Shown: positions 9,315-15,127 of the stretch, piece after piece
Numbering within the stretch: the first letter of the stretch is position 1
Layout of the letters: each line of letters opens with the position of its first letter
Translations under genes and position numbers: made by a program
Notes under the pieces: generated by a model
What the model saw: the letters and a program-made list of their open reading frames with translations, nothing else
Database searches by the model: none
Told to the model about the DNA's origin: nothing
Source of the DNA: Nephromyces sp. MM_2019
Taxonomy: Eukaryota > Apicomplexa > Aconoidasida > Nephromycida
Direction: 5' to 3'
Assembly (NCBI GenBank): GCA_015657535.1
Contig: JADHZB010001225.1
Span: forward strand, 1,845-16,971
Length of the DNA: 15,127 nucleotides

Positions 9315-9800
9315 GGGGGGAAGCTACAGATAGAGGAGTTAGTATGAGAAAAGAAAGGTTTGCACTACCGACGATGTGTATATGTGTGTGCGTGTGGGGG
9401 GAAAGCTTCATATAGAGGATTTACAGTGAAGAAGACGCCATATTGTTTCCATTATAGAAGGTGTGTGTCTGCGTGTGGAGGAAAGCTTCATATAGAGGAT
9501 TTACGGTGAAGAAGACACCATATTTTTTTCTCTCTAGAAGTTGTGTGTGTGTGTTTGTGTGTGGGGGGGCGAGACGCGTTATGTAGGAGATAGTGTGAGA
9601 AAAAAAGTTTTGCACTACAGAGGGTGTGTGATGTGTGTGTGAGTGGTGGGGAAGCTTCATTTAGGAGAAATTGTGAGAAGTACAACAAATTTTTTTCGCT
9701 AAAGAGAGTGTGCATGTGTGCGCCTTGGGGAGGGAAGCTTTATGTAGGAGATAGTTTGAGAGGCAAAATGTTTGCACTATAGAGGGTGCGTGTTGTGTGC
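9315..9800. repeat. Degenerate tandem repeat of about 80 bases, six copies
   Basis: Each unit has a G run, then AAGCTTCAT (or a variant), ATA/TAGGAGAT, a GTGARAAG segment, an 'agagggtg' end and a TG run. Unit anchors lie at about 9321, 9403, 9483, 9573, 9652 and 9735. Copies 2 and 3 are most alike. AAGCTT is intact in copies 2, 3, 5 and 6, degraded in 1 and absent in 4. Confidence 0.85.
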
Positions 9801-9990
9801 GCGAGCAAATCTTTCTATTCACGAGATACAGCGGCACCTACTTGCTTCCCACCACAGACTGCTAATAGGTGTATATGTGAGCAAAGCTCCAATTATTCCT
9901 AGCGTATCATTTAACCCCTTGTTCATGCTATATATGCATGTGCTGAAAAATGTGCCTTTACGTGTTTAGTAGAAGCAAAAATCGTGTGTG

Positions 9991-10021
<31 letters not shown>

Positions 10022-10132
10022 TTGCGTGTAGGTAAAACAGCATAAATTTCAAAGTTTTACTTTATTGTATAGTGTGTTAAGCAATGTGTGTTTCTTTGGT
10101 AAATCACTGCTTTGCTATATATGTAAGCAGCG
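9801..10132. other. Region without a confident gene
   Basis: Unique sequence to about 9970, then a pure (TG)n run at about 9990-10022. A short plus-strand frame (9772-9969) has no splice or family support. Confidence 0.5.
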
Positions 10133-10468
10133 ATGAGCCCGACAGTTGATTATAGGGATGATAGTGAAGTCAGTGAAAAGAAGAATCAGTACTTGCGCAA
10201 CAGTTGCTTCAAAGGGTTAGGAGGTCGAGAGATTAGCCCTTGGCGAGATATAGAGATACACAAAAACACACGCGCACACAGAAACACACGCGCACACAGA
10301 AACACACGCGCACACAGAAACACACGCGCACACAGAAACACACGCGCATTTACACGCGCAAACACAAACTCACATACCCACGCTCACACACAGCGAAAGA
10401 GTTTATCCCGTACATTCCATCAAAAAAAGGCTAAAATGGAGGTTTATTATACTGTGAAGAGGAAATAG
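10133..10468 (+). CDS. Possible small protein with in-frame hexapeptide repeats, unknown
   Basis: ATG at 10133 opens 111 codons ending TAG 10466-10468. The first 43 residues (MSPTVDYRDDSEVSEKKNQY, then a Gly/Arg/Trp-containing stretch) look protein-like and are not driven by a repeat. They run straight into four HRNTRA hexapeptides encoded by an 18-base tandem repeat, then a basic tail. The repeat period preserves the frame. No domain recognised, no close partner gene, and the CA-rich repeat elsewhere in this region is non-coding, so this may be chance. Confidence 0.25.
   Translation: MSPTVDYRDDSEVSEKKNQYLRNSCFKGLGGREISPWRDIEIHKNTRAHRNTRAHRNTRAHRNTRAHRNTRAFTRANTNSHTHAHTQRKSLSRTFHQKKAKMEVYYTVKRK
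10266..10348. repeat. 18-base tandem repeat, 4.6 copies
   Basis: Unit ACACACGCGCACACAGAA starts at 10266, 10284, 10302 and 10320, with a partial copy from 10338. The copies are identical, suggesting recent expansion. Confidence 0.95.
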
Positions 10469-11600
10469 AAATCAGTGAATAGCATGCGAAAGAAGGCTAA
10501 AATATTGGAGTTTGAGTATGAAGGTGATGGAGTGCACGTAGACAGAGTTTAGCACACCACTCAAACTATTAAAGAGGATAGGAGCTCAAAGGTTGAATTT
10601 GATTTGTGTTAGTAGCTGTATAGATAAGGAGAGCATTGTTTGACTCGTTGAAGAAGCTTATCGGCAGGTGGTTTTCTGTGGGGATAAGTGAAATGTATTG
10701 GTTGAAGATTTCAGGCTTTTAGAGAGTAGGCGATTTGTGTGTGTGTGTGTGTGTGTGAAGTTTGTGATGTCGTTTTTGTGTAGCTGTGTGCTTAGCTGTA
10801 TGTATGAAGGTTGTGAAGTGGTTTGTCTGTATATTAAGGTTGTGAAATTACTCGTGTGTGGCTGTCCATGAAGTTATTTTGTATGTGTAGCTATGTGCGT
10901 GTGAAGCAGTAATGTTATTTTGTGTGTTTAGCCCTGTTTGAGGCTCAATTTTGTGTGTCAGCTAATTTTGTGTGTGGCATTGTTCAACTAATTTTGCGTG
11001 TGTATCTGTGTGTGTGCTGTCATATAGAGATATGTATATATTAGAGGCTATTAGTCGTTTTCGAGATCCGCAAACTCACGTCGGATGTTTGATAATTTGT
11101 TGAAGAAACAGCATTAGTTGGGAATTTCATTACAACAAAAAAGCTTTAGGACTACAGTTGCACTCTTAATCTAATTTGCACACACAAACACACATTACTC
11201 TAGGAAAAAAAGCACGACTTAGTCCGCAACACGCACATATATTCCTTTACGAGACCCCCACACACACACTTACACACGCACACTCTTGCATATACACACG
11301 TAGATGCACCCACACAGCTTTCCTCTACGGCAAACGGACACACACATATTCAGCTGCGACATACTTTGCTTGCGTATGCACAAAATAATGAGCACGTCTT
11401 TCGCCTGAAAATTTCATATTGCAATCGTCTATTAGCTTCTCGCTACTACTTTGTATTGAATGTGTTTGTGCTTGTGTGTGCGCGGCTGTTTTCGGGGTAT
11501 ACGGTATGTTGGACCTTTCTCTTTTCTCAAGCTGTTCTGCTAGCTTCAAGATCCTTCCGCTGTTGTAGAAAGTAGGTTCTTTTTTGTTGTTTAGCTCATG
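10469..11600. other. Region without a confident gene; TG-rich then CA-rich
   Basis: 10469-10720 is unique, purine-rich, and carries short protein-like frames in all three plus frames (for example MRKKAKILEFEYEGDGVHV near 10483), broken by stops, as in a decayed exon. 10730-11030 is TG-rich. 11170-11350 is CA-rich. A minus-strand frame at 11325-11639 (ILKLAEQLEKRERSNIPYTP...) may be an exon of a divergent gene but has no splice or family support. Confidence 0.4.
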
Positions 11601-11700
11601 CACACGCACACACACGCACTCACACGCACTCACACGCACTCACACGCACTCACACGCACTCACACGCACTCACACGCACTCACACGCACTCACACGCACA
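11601..11700. repeat. 10-base tandem repeat, ten units
   Basis: Eight perfect CACACGCACT units (11611-11690) are flanked on both sides by a CACACGCACA variant. The array ends 54 bases before the kinase ATG, so it lies in the presumed promoter or 5' UTR. Confidence 0.95.
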
Positions 11701-11754
11701 CACAGACGCGCCCACACACATATACACATCTAGTAAGATCTCTCGTTAGCACCA

Positions 11755-11939
11755 ATGATTCACTATACATACCCCCCTCCTCCTTACTACCCTTTTCATG
11801 AGGGCTCTAATGCTCCTCTGAGCTCCTTAAAATTTCCAAGAGAATCTGCTCGAAATGATGAGCTTTCAAATGATCTTCGAGCTCAGCCAACATGCTGCGG
11901 GAAGCAGGGTATTTACAACAGGAATTACCCTATGAGAAG
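11755..11939 (+). CDS. Protein kinase gene, exon 1 (N-terminal extension)
   Basis: First exon of the kinase gene that continues past the right edge. It encodes 61 residues: a Tyr/Pro-rich start (MIHYTYPPPPYYPFHEG) and then a polar, probably disordered stretch with two adjacent Cys. The ATG at 11755 is the first in frame after TAA 11734-11736, which supports it as the start; an acceptor at CGTTAG just upstream is the alternative. The donor is AG|GT at 11940, leaving two bases of a codon (phase 2), which exon 2 completes as Arg. Unspliced, the frame runs on into Cys/Val-rich translation of TG repeats, which is an artefact. I cannot assign a function to this segment. Confidence 0.7.
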
Positions 11940-12381
11940 GTGTGTGTGTGTTATGTGTATGCGTTGGAGCAAGATGTGTGTTTGTTTGTGTGTGTGTGTG
12001 TTGGAGAGGTCTACATGTGTTGGAGAGGTGTGTGTTTTGGAGTTTTATGTGTGTGCATTTGTTGGAGAGGTGTGTATATTGGAGAGATGTGTGTCTTTAT
12101 TGGAGAGGATCCTGTCTATGTGTGTTGGAGGTGTATATGTGTGTGTAAAAGGTGTATGTCTGTGTGTGTTCAGGTTGCCTGTGCGTATTTGTTTACAGGC
12201 GTATGTGTGTTCCTGTGCTGGAGGTGTATCTGCTTGTGTGTTGGAGAGGCGTGTACGTATGCTGGGGAGTTATATATGTTGTACAGCATCCTGTGTGTGT
12301 TTTTTATAGGATCCTATCTGTTAGGGAAGCGCTTGGGTGTATTTTTGGGAAGACGTCATTTCTATGTGTCGGAAATGATCC

Positions 12382-12620
12382 TATGTGTGTGTGTTGGGGA
12401 GCCACACTCTGTGTATTCAGCAGAGTCTAGTTTGTATATGTGTGTGTGTTGGGGAGCCACACTCTGTGTATTCAGCAGAGTCTAGTTTGTATATGTGTGT
12501 GTGTTGGGGAGCCACACTCTGTGTATTCAGCAGAGTCTAGTTTGTATATGTGTGTGTGTTGGGGAGCCACACTCTGTGTATTCAGCAGAGTCTACTTTGT
12601 ATATGTGTGTGTGTGTGTGT
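12382..12620. repeat. 55-base minisatellite, four copies, in kinase intron 1
   Basis: TTGGGGAGCCACACTCTG recurs starting at 12394, 12449, 12504 and 12559, exactly 55 bases apart, each followed by TATTCAGCAGAGTCTAG and a TG run. Copies are nearly identical; the last has TCTACTTTG for TCTAGTTTG. Because 55 is not a multiple of three, the same unit is read in three frames. Each unit contains an acceptor-like TTCAG. Upstream (11990-12240) there is a related but degenerate TTGGAGAGGTGTGT array. Confidence 0.95.
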
Positions 12621-12641
12621 GAATGGTCCTGTGCACTCGTG

Positions 12642-12660
12642 CCGCCTAGCTACTAGGCGG
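12642..12660. other. Perfect hairpin CCGCCTAG-CTA-CTAGGCGG in kinase intron 1
   Basis: Eight-base GC-rich arms with a 3-base loop, extendable by G-U pairs outward. It lies directly after the 55-base array and its TG tail, and about 140 bases before exon 2. There is no following T run to mark it as a terminator. Confidence 0.8.
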
Positions 12661-12796
12661 TGTCCTTATGCTTGTATTTCTCTACCATCTTAAGCACGTG
12701 TATGTCTGCTTTGACGATGATTTTGCTTTCTTAAGAAGCTACCATTTATCCTGTGTATCAACTGAAGCTGCTGATTGCTTTCTTATATGTGTGCAG

Positions 12797-12839
12797 AGAG
12801 CCTTCATTGTTGGAAGATAAATCCCCCCACCCAAAGGAA
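12797..12839 (+). CDS. Protein kinase gene, exon 2 (43-base small exon)
   Basis: The acceptor GCTTTCTTATATGTGTGCAG (AG at 12795-12796) and donor GAA|GTGAGA (GT at 12840-12841) enclose one base plus 14 codons reading EPSLLEDKSPHPKE. The leading A completes the Arg codon begun by AG at the end of exon 1, and the exon ends in phase 0 as exon 3 requires. The other two frames contain a stop or mismatch the phases. It continues the low-complexity N-terminal extension. Confidence 0.65.
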
Positions 12840-13208
12840 GTGAGATTGTTGTGTGCGAAATAAGTGTTAAAAAAGTGTTTTCATCTCAAAATATGATTCA
12901 GAGATGGCTGGGAGTGTGTGTGTTCCCTTTTGTGTGCTTCTATGTGTGTGAGTTTTTGTGTGCATCCAGTTCTGTACCTCGCTATGTGTTTTTCTCTTTA
13001 CGTGATTCTTTCTGCGTTTCTCTGTGGTATGTGCTTCTCTATGCGTTTCTGTGTGGGTGTTCTCTAATTTTATCTGTATGCTCCTCTCTGATCTTCTCTG
13101 TGTGTCGTTTTTAGTGATGCTGCAGTGTAGATACACCATTTCTTTGTTATGTTCATGTCTACTCCACTGATTAAGCGTGTGTGTACATACAACTGATATT
13201 ACTCGCAG

Positions 13209-13349
13209 AATTCAACTTCAAGGGATGAATCTTCGGTTGCGACTTCAGAAGCAACCTATAAGAAGCAAGTTAACTTCTGTTTTGCTGTGAGGAGGAAGAA
13301 GGAGAAGAGGATGTGTTGGATGGCAGACTTGAATGAGTGTGCAATAACG
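13209..13349 (+). CDS. Protein kinase gene, exon 3
   Basis: Exactly 47 codons between ATTACTCGCAG (AG at 13207-13208) and the consensus donor ACG|GTGAGT (GT at 13350), phase 0 at both ends. It reads NSTSRDESSVATSEATYKKQ, then a basic run RRKKEKR near residues 100-106, then MADLNECAIT. The Ser/Thr-rich start and basic cluster suggest a regulatory or targeting region; that is inference. Clear of TG-repeat content, unlike both flanks. Confidence 0.75.
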
Positions 13350-13578
13350 GTGAGTGTTTGTGTGTGTGTTAGGATATGGTGTTTGTATGACAAGATTCAT
13401 TCTTTGAGCAGTTTAAGAGCAGGTTTTGTCTGTATGTGTGTGGGTCGATGTATGTGGGTTGGTGCGTATGTGCGTGCTTGTGTGTGTATGGGTGCTTATT
13501 TGTGTGTGCGCTTAGTTCTTAGAGGCATTTGTTGTAGTTCTGGCAGTTTCATGGCAACTTACGTGTGTGTGGTTGTAG

Positions 13579-13670
13579 GTTGATCGAGTTCTTCAACTAT
13601 CAGATGGTCCGATCCAGTCTTGTGTTGCTTTTTCAAGCTCTAATCTACTACGAGCGAACTGCCGTGCTTT
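13579..13670 (+). CDS. Protein kinase gene, exon 4
   Basis: Thirty codons plus two bases between GGTTGTAG (AG at 13577-13578) and the strong donor TT|GTAAGT (GT at 13671). It reads VDRVLQLSDGPIQSCVAFSS, then NLLRANCRA. It enters in phase 0 from exon 3 and leaves in phase 2, and exon 5 supplies the last base of a Leu codon. A second open frame (IEFFNYQMVRSS...) exists here but needs a weaker splice site, and its exit phase fits only the rejected frame of exon 5. Confidence 0.7.
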
Positions 13671-13679
13671 GTAAGTAGT

Positions 13680-13795
13680 GTGTGTGTTTGCTTTTCTGTG
13701 GCTGTGTGTGGCTGTGTGTGGCTGTGTGTGTTTGCTTTTCTGTGGCTGTGTGTGGCTGTGTGTGGCTGTGTGTGGCTGTGTGTGCCTGTGTACGA
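13680..13795. repeat. GGCTGTGTGT 10-base repeat in kinase intron 4
   Basis: Runs of GGCTGTGTGT occur within a longer duplicated unit that starts TTTGCTTTTCTGT (near 13686 and 13731). The array begins a few bases after the exon 4 donor. 13920-14050 holds a further degenerate CAGTGTGTG-type repeat. Confidence 0.85.
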
Positions 13796-14104
13796 CTTGG
13801 TATGAATGCACGAATATATATTCATCAGCAGGCGTGAGTGTGTGTGTCGGCTTGGGCAGGTGTTTATGAATGTGTCTGGGAGACTGCATGCGCGACTGTG
13901 TATGAGCGAGCAGCATTGTGCGAAATGGTGTGTGCGTCGTTGTGTGCATCGGTGTGTGCGCCATTGTGTACCTCAGTGTGTAAATCAGCGTGTGTCCATC
14001 AGTGTGTGTCCACCATCAGTGTGTGAATCAGTATGTGCACCATGGCATGCCTCAGAGTGTGTGTGTGCGGCTGCTTCAATTCTCTGCATTAGCAAGTGAT
14101 TTAG

Positions 14105-14172
14105 AAATGGCGTCGCTTCATACAGACGATATTCTATCAGCCCCGGAGATTTCGATAGGCTCGCACTACTTG
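14105..14172 (+). CDS. Protein kinase gene, exon 5 (start of kinase domain)
   Basis: Acceptor GTGATTTAG (AG at 14103-14104) and donor CTTG|GTGAGT (GT at 14173). The frame reads NGVASYRRYSISPGDFDRLA, then LL plus the first base of a Gly codon. 'SPGDFDRLALLG' is the typical lead-in to a Ser/Thr kinase glycine loop. The phases (2 in, 1 out) match exons 4 and 6 exactly. A better-looking AG at 14091-14092 would bring a stop in the required frame, so the second AG must be used in this model. The window's other frame through this exon (MASLHTDDILS...) does not join to the kinase exon. Confidence 0.82.
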
Positions 14173-14209
14173 GTGAGTTATTGATCTGCACACTCAGCCA
14201 TACACTCGT

Positions 14210-14223
14210 GGTGTACGTACACC
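14210..14223. repeat. Palindrome GGTGTACGTACACC in kinase intron 5
   Basis: Identical 14-base palindrome to that at 4138-4151, here 37 bases inside the intron after the exon 5 donor. Confidence 0.85.
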
Positions 14224-14744
14224 TACTGGTGAGAAAATTTGTTACTTTAATTTGTATATACACCCCAGTAAACGCCGTATTTGTGGGAACTGATGCTGTT
14301 TCTTATCTTGTGTACAAAGATGATCTGGTGGCTACATGCATAGTATTGGGTGCAGGAGGTAATGAGCACGTTAATACACTTGTATATGTGAGTGTAAAGT
14401 AGTGCCTGTGTGCTTGTTATTGTGTGCGAATAAGCAGATTTTTTAACAGATTTAACTGAATGCTTGTATGTGTATGTACTTCTCTGGGTGTTTATCTTTA
14501 TATGTGTGCGTATCCTTCTCTATGTGTGTGCAACTTTGCGAGAAACTATGCCTGAATTTGATCATGAATCCGTATTTTTGCTTCGGGCAAAGCTTAGATA
14601 TGTATGTGTTCTTTTCAATGTGTGCGTGCATGCATACTAGGTTAGAATATATATGCGTGTCGCATGCTTGCTGTTTTTTATTTTGCCTTATATGCATTGC
14701 TGTGTGCGAAGAAAAATATTCCCATAGCATCTTCACACTTATTA

Positions 14745-14772
14745 GTGTGTGTGTGTGTGTGTGTGTGTGCAG
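14745..14772 (+). promoter_or_regulatory. (GT)12 tract forming the 3' splice region of kinase intron 5
   Basis: Twelve GT dinucleotides plus G run directly into CAG| of the exon 6 acceptor, in the place where a pyrimidine tract is expected. UG repeats next to a 3' splice site are known to bind UG-specific RNA proteins in animals; a similar role here is inference. Confidence 0.7.
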
Positions 14773-14878
14773 GCAAGGGTGGCTTTGGTACTGTATATAA
14801 AGTTAAGCATAAAGAAACTGGAGGACTCTATGCTCTTAAGCAGGTGCCTAAGAGTAAGCTGAGGAAAAATGTCTCCAG
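14773..14878 (+). CDS. Protein kinase gene, exon 6 (glycine-rich loop and ATP-binding lysine; gene continues off right edge)
   Basis: The acceptor (GT)12-CAG (AG at 14771-14772) and donor TCCAG|GTGATG (GT at 14879) enclose GKGGFGTVYKV, then KHKETGG, then LYALKQVPKSKLRKN. With exon 5 this gives LLGKGGFGTVY, a complete G-x-G-x-x-G-x-V nucleotide loop at about residues 177-184, and the invariant beta-3 Lys in ALK at about 199. The family transfers phosphate from ATP to Ser/Thr. The spacing and 'TGxxYALK' wording resemble AGC or Aurora-like kinases, but the catalytic loop, DFG and activation segment lie beyond the window, so the subfamily is open. The exon ends in phase 2. Confidence 0.92.
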
Positions 14879-14883
14879 GTGAT

Positions 14884-14901
14884 GTGGTGTATGTACACCA
14901 C
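14884..14901 (+). other. Inverted repeat GTGGTGTA-TG-TACACCAC beside the exon 6 donor
   Basis: Perfect 8-base arms start five bases after the GT of the donor (14879). It belongs to the same sequence family as the GGTGTACGTACACC palindromes. In RNA it could fold next to the 5' splice site. Confidence 0.75.
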
Positions 14902-15127
14902 TTGTTAGGCAGTACACAAAGATTTGAGCTCTGGCTGTGTGTGTTATTATAGCTTTGCAGGCTTTGGTAGCTTTAACAAAAGAGGAGGTTTTGCATTGTT
15001 ATCCTGTAGTCTCCATTAGGCCTGCGTTTATGCTACTATTGTTATGTGTGTATGATGTGCTCTTTTGTGTGAGTGTGTGTGTGTGTGTGGTGCACTTCTT
15101 TGTGTGTGGTGCACTTCTTTGTGTGTG
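14902..15127. other. Kinase intron 6, incomplete
   Basis: After the exon 6 donor the sequence is intron-like and ends in (TG)n with a duplicated TGTGTGTGGTGCACTTCTT unit at the edge. An acceptor-like TTATTATAG near 14952 is followed by a short open frame (FAGFGSFNKRGG...) that does not resemble the kinase alpha-C region, so I do not call an exon. Confidence 0.55.

Noticed and set aside
11755..12485. Long open frames of 184 and 197 codons rich in Cys and Val
   Set aside because: After the first 61 codons they are translations of TG repeats in three frames, and the underlying 55-base array is not a multiple of three.
13593..14026. His/Thr-rich and Cys/Val-rich open frames on both strands
   Set aside because: They are products of TG/CA repeats inside kinase intron 4 with no independent support.
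14093..14172. Frame MASLHTDDILSAPEISIGSHYL as a kinase N-terminal exon
   Set aside because: It uses the AG at 14091-14092 but leaves in phase 0, while exon 6 needs phase 1. The alternative frame from the AG at 14103-14104 fits on both sides.
14181..14402. Plus-strand frame ending KDDLVATCIVLGAGG, which looked like the exon before the kinase glycine loop (VLG + KGGFG)
   Set aside because: It needs a poor donor, its upstream acceptors do not match the phase of exon 5, and exon 5 (…DFDRLALLG) joins exon 6 directly in the correct phase.
1..15127. CRISPR array, prokaryotic operon or phage-like system
   Set aside because: The tandem repeats are contiguous minisatellites without unique spacers, and the genes are spliced eukaryotic ones.

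Overview
This window looks like nuclear DNA of a single-celled eukaryote. It has spliced genes with GT-AG introns, low-complexity insertions inside a conserved enzyme, and large amounts of (TG)n/(CA)n DNA and minisatellites. The style recalls apicomplexan (coccidian-like) protists, but that assignment is an inference; no gene here fixes the lineage.

Left part (1-3296, minus strand): two exons of a eukaryotic-type phosphatidylglycerophosphate synthase (PGS1, PLD superfamily; cardiolipin pathway). Exon 2814-3296 carries the first half and the H-x-K-x4-D motif. A 726-base intron (2088-2813) follows, then an exon open without a stop from 2087 to the window edge, giving at least 856 codons. The C-terminal catalytic half is split by two Ser/Glu/Lys-rich insertions, and the gene runs off the left edge.

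Middle (about 3300-11600): no gene can be named. A 78-base minisatellite lies just upstream of the PGS1 frame. A structured GC-rich element sits at 4196-4254. AT-rich DNA at 4300-5720 has several short coding-like plus-strand segments. A long stretch follows of alternating CA-rich and TG-rich blocks with arrays of about 37, 92, about 80 and 18 bases.

Right part (11755-15127, plus strand): a Ser/Thr protein kinase gene rebuilt here from six exons whose splice phases all agree (11755-11939, 12797-12839, 13209-13349, 13579-13670, 14105-14172, 14773-14878). The first five encode a 176-residue low-complexity N-terminal extension. The fifth-sixth junction makes the glycine-rich loop and the sixth carries the ATP-binding lysine. 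The rest of the kinase lies beyond the right edge.

In both genes the introns are TG-rich on the transcribed (sense) strand. A recurring palindrome of the type GGTGTACGTACACC occurs in intergenic and intronic DNA. The two named genes point away from each other and no functional link between them is visible.
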